Shown here piece after piece: positions 10,272 through 21,800 of a stretch of DNA of 64,000 nucleotides. A model generated the notes under the pieces. It ran no database searches and was not told the DNA's origin. It saw only the letters and a program-made list of their open reading frames with translations. Both the position numbers and the translations under genes were made by a program. The stretch is taken from assembly GCA_963965975.1 (NCBI GenBank), contig OZ014412.1:3722501-3786500 (forward strand), given 5' to 3'. Source of the stretch: Xestospongia bergquistia (lineage: Eukaryota > Porifera > Demospongiae > Haplosclerida > Petrosiidae). Position 1 is the first letter of the stretch. Each line of letters begins with the position of its first letter.

Positions 10272-12548
10272 ATGGTACTCTTAGTATTGTCTGCATTCTA
10301 CATCATTGGTCTGCTTGTCAACGTCTTGGGTATGACAGTTACTATATATTAATATAATAATTATGTTTTGTCTATTAACCTGAGCCTACATACATTGCAT
10401 GCATTGTGTACTAATATGCTAAAAGCATTATGTCACGAAACATTTCTAATTTGTATAGCTGTTCAGTTCATATTTACTCCACCTCCTAAAATTGGAGTCT
10501 ATCAACTAGCACATTATCAATGTTCAGTGGATCATACTGGTGTGACTATTACTTGGAATATAAATGAAACAGGTTATGGTTATAATGACAACATTATACA
10601 ACTTGGTATTGTTACAAGTGGAGTACCACAACAGTCTAATCTTACAATTCATGGATATCCTCAATATAACAATACAGTAGTAAAATGTCTTGCTTCAGGA
10701 TTTGTTGATGGCATTTTTTATAGCAACTTTGATAATGCTACTCTGAGAATACAAGGTAACACACTCTCTGATATATGTCATTATATCTCTTCTCATTAGG
10801 TGAACTAGCTGCTGTCAACAACTTGATATGTCATGTACAAAGTCAGTATATAAACTGTTCTTGGTCTCCTCCCTTCTCTCTGGTATCCATACCTGGTTAT
10901 ATCATCAATGTTACTTATGGAGGAGAACTAGTTACACAGAACACTACACCTTCTACAACATGGCAGTACTATCCCAGTCAATTTGGTACATATACAATTA
11001 GTGTAGGTGGTAATAACTCAGCTGGAAAAGGAGAGATAACTACTACATCAGTTGTAGTACCAGAAGGTAAATGATGTAGAGCTTTTGATTTGTCAACTAC
11101 TTGACATTAATAGATACAATTACTTACTATAATGTAACTCCTAAAAGATTATCAAATGACATATATCTGATCAACTATATTGTGGAGGTATGATAACCTG
11201 TACATAAACATCATATACTTTTTCATATATTTAATTTAGACTGTATATTCACTACAGCCATCATTAGTATTTATCAATTTAACTAATAGTAATGGAACTT
11301 CATTAATTGTTAATAGAAGTGTAGATGGAAATAATTTAATTGGAAATATAAGTATTGACATGATAGGCAAACAAAAATGGAGTATTATTTTGACCTTAAG
11401 ATATAACTGTAGATCTCTTAATTCACCAGTTAAGCTATTTTGTAAGTTTGTTTAATCATATTAATTCATTGAATTAATATTTTTATTAGCTACATTTGAT
11501 GTACAAAATGGCAGTTTAACAGAGGAGTCTGGAGAAGTTTGTTTTACTTGTTATTTTCTTGAGGGTAGTCAATCACAAGGATGTTATATTGAATATAACT
11601 CACTTACAACAGACTACTACAGTGGTAATATTACCATAATGAGAACATCAGTAGATACCAGTACTGCTAGTAAATGTGTGACAGGAATATATACCAGTAA
11701 CTATAATGTGACATTTAATGATATGGATTATAACAATGTACCATATACTACTGAGTATGCTGTAAAACTGACTAATCAATTAGTGACTGGACTATCTTCT
11801 ATTCCTACTTTAAATGCTACATCAAGTGTACCAGTTATTATTACATTGTCATTAATAACTAATGTTATATCATCATCTCCATCACCTACTACACTATGTA
11901 CAGACTGTGATAATAGTAAGTTATTATTAATATTATAACAATTGAGTTCATATTATTACTACTACAGTGAGGAGTGTTCAAAGAGATCTAATAATAGGTA
12001 ATACTAGTATGATAACTTCTAGTTTAGTTAACTAAATATATCACTACATATTGTAGGTAGTATTACTGGTAGTCTAGTGGGTGTGTCAGTTCTAATACTG
12101 GTATGTACTGTACTAATACTTATTATGATATATAGGATAAGAAGAACTAAGTCGCTGAGACAAGGTACAGTTAACTACATTTTATATACACACTCTCTTA
12201 TATAAGTCACTACTAGATCCTGTACAACATCAAGTGATGACTGGTATACCTAATTACCATCATACTACTGAACTAGAGATGACCTCATGTGCTGCATATG
12301 GTATGATAAAATATTGACCAATAACAGTGTATGTGTGTGAGTTTATATATATAGTATTGAGTAATGATCTCAGTATAATATGTTATTACATTTTAGGTAC
12401 TGTACCATCTCCTGTTAATCCACTAACAGATACTATCCCTCATCAAGTTATACCTCAATATGAGAATGTTGATAAGATCACTAATATACTACCTACTACT
12501 GAACTAGAGATGAACACATGTGTTGCATATGGTGTGATAAAATATTAA
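10272..12548 (+). CDS. R3: type A Ig-FN3 single-pass receptor
   Basis: Exons 10272-10329, 10459-10755, 10800-11066, 11114-11187, 11240-11441, 11490-11915, 11968-11997, 12057-12164, 12217-12300, 12397-12548 give 565 codons plus stop. Signal peptide 1-19 (starts MVLLVLSAFY); Ig 20-118; FN3 119-207 with [13 protein letters not shown]; beta-rich unit 208-299; Cys-rich module plus Ser/Thr stalk 300-441; juxtamembrane exon 442-451; transmembrane exon 452-487; tails 488-515 and 516-565. Compared with R1 and R6, the first tail exon has lost 18 bases in frame, which removes QYENIT and so its first tyrosine motif. The second keeps IPQYENV and CVAYGVI, and stop changes extend the C-terminus to AYGVIKY. 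If the first tail donor is not used, the frame stops at TGA 12315-12317. The closest paralogue is R6, in the duplicated block. Confidence 0.82.
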
Positions 12549-12590
12549 CAGTACACGTATAGCTGACATTATATAATTTGACATTACGAT

Positions 12591-12596
12591 AATAAA
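12591..12596 (+). terminator. Poly(A) signal AATAAA of R3
   Basis: Canonical hexamer about 45 bases after the R3 stop codon. Confidence 0.45.
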
Positions 12597-13470
12597 TTTA
12601 TGAACAAAATTTTCACTATAAAATTAAACATGAAGCTGACAAAAGGAATGTTTTGATAATAATATTTTTACAAAAAAGTTATGAAATTTATTCAGTAAGA
12701 AGTCATTGGACATATACATTAAGTAAATTAACTGGTCACAATATAGTGTATCAAGATGACATTGTAGTTGTCATGGCAACAGTACTGACACTTATGTGTA
12801 CTGACGGATATCTTGTGAACTACAAGCTGGATTATTAGTTATATCAAATAACCAGCACAGCAATAAAGTTACAGCTGGATTATAAAATATGTATATTAAT
12901 AAAATAATGACATATTTTAGATATTACATGTAATACACAAACTATATTATAGTAGTTATTGATGTCTCTATTAACAGATTACAATACTTTTAATTTAATT
13001 TGTTGTAAATAGTTCACAATCAATGTAATCAATTATATTATTAATAAAGACTAGCTGGTATGTCCTTACCTGATAAAAGTTATAAAGATGAAAGTTTCAT
13101 TGTGTTATGAATGTCAATATTCACAATGGTCAAGAGATTGTATAGTGTGGATATAATAAGGAAACTGTTACTAGTTATATTACATATATAATGTTACATA
13201 TTATTATTATTATTATTAATATGAACTCAATAAAACATCTCAAAAAACAACCAGAAGTTTACTGTTACTGGTAAAATTTGCCTTTATAATGTATTCAATT
13301 CAAACAACACTTAATTTAATAATTATAATACACATATTAATAACAATTAATAACAACACATCATATAATTTAATAAATAAAATATAATACTACACAAACT
13401 ATTATGTCATTATTTTTAATATAATATCTATTATATTATTAACTGTTATCAGTATGTTACTATAATATCT
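12597..13470. other. R3-R4 intergenic spacer
   Basis: No gene was recognised. The open frame at 12653-12838 has no conserved features. It matches parts of the R1-R2 and R6-R7 spacers, and ends in the same conserved 34-base flank seen before R2 and R7. Confidence 0.6.
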
Positions 13471-13504
13471 AGTGATGTAATAATGATGTAATGATAAACT
13501 CAGT

Positions 13505-15607
13505 ATGGATCTAGTGAAGACAACATGGCTACTACTGATATTGTTAGTATCTATTATATTAAAATGTACAGGTATGATTATATTAATAATTAATGTACTA
13601 TTTTATTTACTTTTTATTATATAGCTGTTCAGTTCATATTTACTCCATCTCCTAACATTGGAGTTTATCAACTAGCACATTACCAATGTTCAGTGGATCA
13701 TACAGGTGTGATAATTGCTTGGCTTGTTAATGGAACAGGTTCTACTAACAAGGAAATTATTCTACTTGATATCGTCACAAGTGGAGCAGCATCTGGTAAT
13801 TCTAACCTTACCATACCTGGATATCCTCAATATAACAATACAGTAGTGAGATGTGTTGCCTCAGGATTTGTAGATAGTAATAATTACTTCAACTTCAGTG
13901 AATCTATTCTGAAAATACAAGGTAACACAATCTGTGATATATGTCAGTCTATCTCCTCTTATTAGGTAAACTAGCTGCTGTCAACAACTTGATATGTCAT
14001 GTACAAAGTCAGTATATAAACTGTTCCTGGTCTCCTCCATTCTCTCTGGTATTCATACCTGGTTATATCATCAATGTTACTTATGGAGGAGAACTAGTTA
14101 CACAGAACACTACATCTTCTACAACATGGCAGTACTATCCCTGTCAATTTGGTACATATATAATTAGTGTAGCAGGTAATAATTCAGCTGGAGAAGGAGA
14201 GATAACTACTACATCACTACATGTACCAGGAGGTATTATCACTATGGTTATTAATGTATAATTTGTTACTTTGATTTTAGTTAATATAAGTAATTTAACA
14301 ACTACCTTTATCAGATCAGTTAATAGTTGGATACTAAATATAACAATATATGATTTGGTAAGTTACATTATGGTATTTCTAGATACCTCATGTTTGTAAT
14401 ATCAGGAACTTCAACAATGTCCACATACAGTTGAATCAGCTCAACTAAATCTTGTTATATACAATGAAGATAATTTTTCTATATTTCTAAATAATCCACT
14501 AATTCTAACTGATGAAGGAGTTATTGTTGTTACCATCTATATTGTAAATATAACTGAGAATAAAATATGGAAGACAAGAATGAGTTTATCATTACCAAAT
14601 GGAGCTGTTATTGATGTAACAGAATCAACTGTACTAAGTAAATACATTATAATGACTTACAAATATTTTCTCATTAATTAGGTACATATGATATTACTGA
14701 AGCTACCATATATAATGACCTAAGTAATATTGGTAGAATATGTTACAGCTGTCATTTTATAAGAGGAGCTATTGTTAAAGGTTGTCTTATTTCATTAACC
14801 TCCTCTACCTACAGTACTAACATATCATTGATGTGTTCTCCAGTATGTAGTAGTACAGTAATTGGATGTACATATGATCTACCTAGTGGTATATATAATA
14901 TGTATGTATATGATATTGAAGAGGAGGATACATTATCAGATGACTGGACAATATCATCTACTAATATCACTATTACTGGATTGGAACCAACTTATCCATC
15001 TTGTCCCATATCCACATGTCCTGTTTCCTTGGTTACAGTTACTACAGGAGCATGTTACTGTTTGACTAGTAAGTAATCATTAGTACATTTGTTATCATTA
15101 TTATATCTCTATATATGTTATATAGATGATACACAAGTTAATAACTGTTCTATAACAGCTGCTGATACATTAGGAGGTAACAAATATGACAATAATATAA
15201 ACACTAGTAGTTATATTATTATAAGTTAGTAAATAGTTAACTCTCAAAATGAAAACTGTTGTCATATAATTATATTATTATGTATACTGTATAATGTATT
15301 ATTGTAATATATAGGTAGTCTAGTGGGTGTGTCAGTTCTAATACTGGTATGTACTGTACTAGTACATATAGTGATATGTTGGATAAGAAGAACTAAGTCA
15401 CTGAGACAAGGTAATACTAACAGTAGGAATAGTTTGTAAATGATTAAATCTATTATAGGTACTGTACCATCTCCTATTAATCCACTAACAGAAACTGTCC
15501 CTCATCAAGTTATACCTCAATATGAGAATGTTGATATGGTCACTAATACACTATCTACTAATGAACTAGAGATGAAGACATGTGCTGCATATGGTGTAAT
15601 AAAATAG
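13505..15607 (+). CDS. R4: type B Ig-FN3 single-pass receptor, one tail exon
   Basis: Exons 13505-13571, 13625-13921, 13966-14232, 14281-14357, 14406-14637, 14682-15068, 15126-15176, 15315-15410, 15459-15607 give 540 codons plus stop. Signal peptide 1-22; Ig 23-121; FN3 122-210, nearly the same as in type A. Residues 211-459 differ from type A: a beta-rich unit (LQQCPH, TDEGVIVVT), then a Cys-rich module with CYSCHFIRG, GCLIS and a Cys-rich loop (MCSPVCSSTVIGC), and a 17-residue stalk exon. The transmembrane exon 460-491 ([13 protein letters not shown]) and the tail return to the common form, with IPQYENV and CAAYGVIK. The first tail exon is absent, so only one tail isoform is possible. R4 looks like a hybrid that shares its two ends with type A. 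The closest paralogue is R7. Confidence 0.82.
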
Positions 15608-15789
15608 TAAAGAAGCCTCTTCTTTAGTCTATTTTAATCAGAGAACTATTTTCATATTGTCAATGACAAAGGAATTTGATAGATTACATGACCTTTATAC
15701 TTCATGTATATAAACTTTTCTTTTTAATATAATATTTATTAATTATTAATGTATCATTGAGTTTGTCTATAAAGATGTAGTTATATGTT

Positions 15790-16338
15790 ATTGAGTCTGT
15801 ACTCAATCAATTATGAATACAACAGTGATGAGTTGTAATTTAAAGAACTCTTCTTATTGTTATAACAGTACTAATGTTATTATTATCACTGACTCTAATG
15901 GATATAAGACTATAATATCAGTAATTGATCTTCCTACTAGAGAGAAGTTCAATACATTTGTACACTTACAATATAAGAGTAGACAGATATTTCAAACTAC
16001 TTCAGTAGTTACCAGTAAGTATATTGTATGTGTTTGTATATATTTTTAATAGTTTGTTTAAAGGTACTCATGATCTACAAGGTATCACTGTTTGGAATAC
16101 TTCAGATAATGTCCTGTGTCTTCAATTTAAGTTAGTTCATGGCAGACAAATAACTAAAATACATCTAGATATGAGAAATGGAGATAAATATTATAATCTG
16201 ATTGTCTCTGACTACACACGTCATTTGTGTGCAGTCAGAGACAATTGTACAATATCTATTGTAATAAATGTTTCAGTGATATACCTCCTGGTAATAATTC
16301 GACATTATATGTATATAATGGACTACTACTTACTGTAG
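15790..16338 (+). pseudogene. Type C receptor fragment, plus strand
   Basis: Two exons are visible. The first (to 16014) encodes SIMNTTVMSCNLKNSS... and NGYKTIISVIDLP and is followed by GTAAGT. The second starts at 16064 with THDLQGITVWN and LCLQF. They correspond to the beta-rich unit and the start of the Cys-rich module of a third receptor type. No signal, Ig, FN3 or transmembrane exon is present nearby, the start of the first exon is out of frame, and the second exon is disrupted by a hairpin-forming insertion (see findings) and has no donor. A small downstream block near 16430-16512 (GPDLVVVEPHENF) may be another remnant exon. Confidence 0.6.
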
Positions 16339-16799
16339 CTTGGTGATTTAGTAATCTATTGTAATGAGATTTGTTAGTTAATATGCCACTGATAATACTC
16401 CTAGTTTATACATATATATTAGGTATATATTACTGTAAAGAGAAAACAGGTATTTGGACCAGATCTAGTTGTAGTAGAACCTCATGAGAACTTCAATGTT
16501 CATAGTTTTAATAGTAAGTTAGTAGTTTATGATTAATTATTTCATCTTTATTGTTTGTTATTTGTTAATTTGTTTATGTTTCAAGATAGATACTAATTAG
16601 ATCATTACTGTTAGATAGTGTACTCACTAGTTGTAAATACATCTGTCATAAATGTTCTATTACCATAGTCTATATAAATTATAGTATTAAAATGTTAAAT
16701 CATTTTGTTGTATAGTCACTGTAGTAGTAGTACTAGTACTATAAATATAATATAAAGACTATAAATATAATATAATACAGTTTATATAAACAAGTCTTA

Positions 16800-17407
16800 C
16801 CTTCCGTAGATATAATAGTATGTGTACTTGGTCTCATTGACATTGTAGCTATAACTCCATCCTGTGATGATGACGATATGCATGTCTAACTGCTTATCTA
16901 ATTTACTATATTTACTCCATAGAATATAATAGCTGGATTATGACATGATGTACTGTACATATTATCTAGTGGTTCATCACAAGCAGATATAGTCCAGTTA
17001 TTACCAGTAGGAATATCACTAATACAATGATTAAAATATAACATATTATAATGAGGTATATCATAATGTAATATGGTAGTAGTATCCTCTATAATTATAG
17101 AGATGAACTAGACATGTTTCACTTCCAATAATAAAGTTATATTGAAGACATAAACTGTTATCAGAGATATTGACAATTGACATATCTAGTAGATCATGAG
17201 TACCTATTGTAAGGAGTATTAGTGAGATGATAAATAAGAAATATTTAACATACTTGTCTTAAATATATCTGATAAAAACACTTGACCACTGTTATATACT
17301 ACATATAGTAGTGTAGTGTAGTATTTGTATAGATCAAGTCTCATTGTTGCTATACAGTAATATTGAAGTACAATGTATGAATGGTTCAGTGTACATGTAT
17401 AGTTCAT
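16800..17407 (-). pseudogene. Type C receptor fragment, minus strand
   Basis: Read from 17407 down: an exon with LQYYCIATMRLDLYKYY and YNSGQVFLSDIFKT and a good GTATGT donor. Near 17200 a second exon starts with THDLLDMSIVNISDN and LCLQYNF. Relative to the copy at 48311-48690 four bases are inserted near 17093, shifting the frame. Further down, PTGNNWTISACDEPL and CHNPAIIFYGVN remain readable. It lies tail-to-tail with the plus-strand type C fragment. Confidence 0.6.
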
Positions 17408-17971
17408 GGATACAAGCTATTCCTAATTATACGAAGATGGTGCATTTGAGCATATCCAAGAACTTAAATAGATCTTTCTTTCTTTGTTGCCACCTTCACC
17501 TAAGTACACCCATATTATATTATAACAGACTACTTGTTTATAGCTGTTATTATATTACATATGCATTCATATAGAGCTGTAAGTTTTAGTAAAGCTTATA
17601 TCATAACTGATAGTTAATCCAATAGTACATCATTCTAGTGTATAAAGGATATACATAGAAATAAGTGAGATTATCATTACCATTACTGCTGGTTTTACTG
17701 GTTAACATTGTAACTAAATATAGTTACACATTTTCTAAGGCTGATCAGTGGAAAGTGAATAACAAGTTGGTTGTTCTTTTGAGGCTACTATGAATATATT
17801 TCTAATCAATAGTTTATCTTGTATTTATTAAGAGTGAATTATGTGGAACATTGATAAATTAGTGGGACTACATTACCATGAATCTAACTGACAGTAGTAT
17901 TATAATAGGTCTTCTGTTAAGGAAGTTTATGGCATAATAATAATTATTATATTATATATAAATTATATTAC

Positions 17972-18122
17972 ATATCAATGTAATTATATTATTTTCAGTT
18001 CAAAACCACATATTGAAACAGAATACCTAATCTAATTGCACATCAATGATGTATTATTAGATTAAGGTTTCTGTTATGATATGTGGTTTATTGAACTGAC
18101 AGTATTATAGTTACATTGATAT
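17972..18122. repeat. Fold-back (inverted repeat) element of about 150 bp
   Basis: Arms of about 65 bases (17972-18036 and 18056-18122) are imperfect reverse complements, joined by a ~19-base loop. They share CAGTTCAA, ACCACATAT and TAATCTAAT with their complements. The homologous place at 49140-49200 has only one arm. A small MITE-like or hairpin element is likely. Confidence 0.6.
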
Positions 18123-18700
18123 TATAATTCTATTTCTAGTGCTGTGTGTACATGTATACAGACATTCAAGGTTTCAAACAAAGAAAGAATTATATAGTCC
18201 TAACCAAAAGTTCCAAATGTGCTAATCCACGTACTTTATAATAATATCATAAACAGATATACATGAACATATAAATCAAGTAACAATTAGTTATACTGTA
18301 TTATATCAGTTTGTAGAAGTCTTGTCTCTTTTGTGTAATAATAGATATTTGTTGACAAATGTCATTGATATGAGATAGATTTGCAAGAGACATCATTAGT
18401 ACTATTAGTAATATATACATACATTATATTGTATATTAGTTTGTAGAGGTGTTGTTTCTTTTCTGAAGTAATATGTACTTGGTATTTGTTGTCAAATGTC
18501 ATTGATATGAGATGGATCTACATGAGACATCATTAGACAAATATGGCATGAAGTATCTATCAATATAGTTGATATAACCATGTAAAATATATTGTATATC
18601 AGTTTGTAGGAGCCTAGTCTCTTTTGTGAAATAAAAGGTATTTGCTGTCAAAAATCACTTTGTGAAATGGAGCTACAAGATTATAACAAGACTTCTAATG

Positions 18701-18767
<67 letters not shown>

Positions 18768-18770
18768 AAT
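18701..18770. repeat. (TA)n followed by (ATA)n microsatellite
   Basis: About 26 TA units followed by ATA/TAA triplets. No coding context. Confidence 0.95.
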
Positions 18771-21318
18771 ACTAATGTTTTAGTATGCATCAATGCCAGT
18801 AAAGAATATACTCTGTGCTATCTATTATCTCTGACTAACCTTGTGATACATGTCTATACATCACTATATTAGAACAACACTATATTATACCATTCAATAT
18901 TATAGTGCTCTTCTAGCATATTCCTACTAATTCAGTACCATAAAGTACATTAGTGCATGAGACATTGACAATATCATTTATTACAACTGTATTCCAAATA
19001 TGGACTATTTAAAGATGAATGTGTCAGATTTATAGATACATATAGTAACATTATTTATGATGCATTGCTACAAATCTTATTAGCAAAAAAAAGAGATCAT
19101 TGACATTGTGTGTACATAATGACTACATATATCTCTCTGGGTAATGAAAACAGGAGGTTTATCATTATAATATAGTATAATATACATTTGACATTATAAT
19201 ATCAAATATATTATTGACCTTTTCTTTTGCTTATACATGGCTATCAGTTCAGAGAATTTAATAATATAACATCTAATTGTATACAGTGAATACTAAATAA
19301 AAAGATACACATGATATACTAGAATATAGTAATAATAATAATAATATGTCATTATCTTATTATAATTATATCTAATTTAATAACAAACAATTATTCAATA
19401 TAGTTCTCCATTACAAATACAATTTCAGTAACATATGATCAATTGTTATTAACATATCTAGTTCCCAAATACATACCTGTTGTATATGAACAATAGTTGA
19501 TTGTTATAACATTATTAATATCAAATGATAGAGGATATATTGAATTCATGGAAACTTATCATTTTAATTTGATATCAATAATAAGAAGTGTTTCCATAAT
19601 ATATAATTGGTATCATTATATATCTTAAAACTAAATCTCAATCCAATATCTAATGTATATGAGATTATAGTAAGTGTTATTAGAAAATTAACGTCACTAA
19701 TTTGTTATCATTATGTTTGTGTTACATATTAAAATTTAATATTGTTATATTGTGTTATATACAACCTCCAAAGACTACATGTTATATAATATATGTAACT
19801 TGATATTGTCTTTTGTATGATATAATGAACAATTAAATGATGATAATTATCATATCAATTAATATTAACAAATACCACTGGGAGACTGTGTATTCTAATA
19901 TTTTCATGACACGTTAGATTTAAGATATAACTCCATTATAGAAGAAAAGAAGCTTTAGATGTTTTTCTGTTCTGGAGTGTAAGCTATTGTATCTGTTGTG
20001 GATTGTACAAGTCAACTCAAGAACTGAAGCCTTGGAGGTATGATATCTTCAGTGATACATATTATGATTATAAACTATTAATTGATGATCCATAGTAATG
20101 TTATTGAACAAGCATACAATGGTAATGATCATTTTCAATATGTCTGTAGACTTATATTGAGAGATTTATTACTTAAAAGTCTAAGTATTAGTAAAATAAG
20201 TCAATTCAATTTACATTGTGGTTATAATTTGTGAAAATTAGTCAATTTTTGAAAGTGTTTGTTTGTGTCTGGTTAAATTTAGTATTCAATAATTTATAAG
20301 ACATTATAATTCTATAATAGCTTTACATTATCATGTACTGCTATGTATAATCTCTTTATCTGTTTTAGCTGACATTTTGTCCCTTATTTAAATACTAAAT
20401 AATTTTAATGTTATCAGTATGTTGTGACAAAACCTGGATAGGTGAAATTAAGTGGGGTCTGACACCTGTATACTGTACAAATACATTGAAATCAAATCAG
20501 TTGAAAAGATTTCTAAAATACAAACTGTATTTGTAATGGAATCTTCTATTTGTCATTGAACAGTGTAGTGATATACATATGAGATTAATAATAATCTAAT
20601 CTTCTATAGTATATATATCATCTCAGCCTTACTCTACTATGTTTGTCATGATTTCCACTATAACATCATATGCTTAATTAAAAATATGAAGCTAGAGAAT
20701 TGATTTTGTACAGCTCATTAAATGGACTATCTAATTTTTATATGTAGAAATTAGGATTGGTTCAAAACTAACTCTGATGCATACAAATTAGTGTACTAAT
20801 GTAACAAATGGGTAATTCCATATCAGTTTAACAAAAGTTCGCACATGACCTTCTTAGAATTGGATGTAACTCAGTATACAAGTAGCTCTGGTGGTGGCAT
20901 AATACCAGTAGGAGTTTGGTACTCAGTAGTTGTATGGCTTCCCAGTAATTGCCAATTGAATATTCTGGATTTTTTGAATTTTTGCCGTACTAGTAACTTT
21001 TCAAACCAATGTAACTTCATTATTTCACAATCTTTAGTAAAGTAAATTACAGCATCTTATAGCACGAAGAATGAGCTTTCATATGATATGTTGTATGGCT
21101 TCAACAAACCACAGTGAGAGCGACACTCAATTTGTACGTGCCTGGGAAGACGCAGCAATTTGACTGTTTGACTATGGGTTTTCTTTTTTAGAAATGCTTT
21201 ATAGCAAAATTAGATGTCTCAATAGTTAGAAATAGGAGCTTAAACAAGCCTAATAACTACATTATGAAGTCATTTAACATCATAATGATCGATTGAATGC
21301 CTGTGTCATTTTCCGGGG

Positions 21319-21800
21319 CTGACCTACTCGCAAGCGAAAGTAGGTCTGGTCACTCTTTTGTGTCCCCAGTATGTGTTGGTATGAAATTAGAGGTAGTGTG
21401 AAATATGAATATTATTAAATTGAAGTGTTAAAGCGTTGTCTTTAAAATCAACAAAGTTGCCAAAGAATTTGGATTTACTCTCAAAGAGAAACAAAAACAA
21501 TACAAAATAGTTTGTCTATTTGGTTGCATTTCAAGTTTCTCATCGTTTAGCACATCTACAACTATGGTGTATAGACAGGAATATTCATCACTCTTGTTTC
21601 TTATAATAACAGAATATTTGGGTTTACTGCATAGGTCAGAGCAGCAGAAATACCAGATTTCTTGAAGAGTATCCATGCACAATTTAATAATATTCATATT
21701 TCACACTATACCTCTAATTGCATACCAACACCCACGCCACATTGGGAACACAAATGTTAATTCGTGTGACCAGATCTACTTTCGCTTGCGAGCATGTCTG
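21319..21800. mobile_element. MITE-like element with ~105 bp terminal inverted repeats
   Basis: The left end (21319-21424) and the right end (about 21685-21800) are reverse complements with few mismatches. Shared blocks include CTCGCAAGCGAAAGTAG, CTGGTCAC, TTAGAGGTA and GTGTGAAATATGAATATTA. The ~260-base core has a minus-strand open frame (21428-21697, 89 residues) with no recognised domain and no transposase signature. No clear target-site duplication was seen. The element is non-autonomous in appearance. Its right end overlaps the proposed start codon of R5. Confidence 0.72.

Larger units (their letters stand above)
8870..17480. repeat. Segmental duplication unit I, copy 1
   Basis: Collinear with 37620-46800: spacer, R3/R6, spacer, R4/R7, plus-strand type C fragment and minus-strand type C fragment occur in the same order and orientation. 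The offset grows from about 28.7 to 29.8 kb through small insertions. Confidence 0.8.
17440..21318. repeat. Long gene-free region made of duplicated AT-rich DNA
   Basis: No exon was recognised. 17440-18280 resembles 1-700 and 48720-49200. 19320-20100 resembles 36490-37640. 19838-20790 resembles 49200-50290. The final part (about 20820-21318) is not duplicated in the window, has more G and C, and may be regulatory sequence for R5 or older inserted DNA. Confidence 0.55.

Noticed and set aside
21428..21697. Transposase gene inside the inverted-repeat element
   Set aside because: The 89-residue frame has no acidic triad or DNA-binding motif that I can recognise; the element looks non-autonomous.
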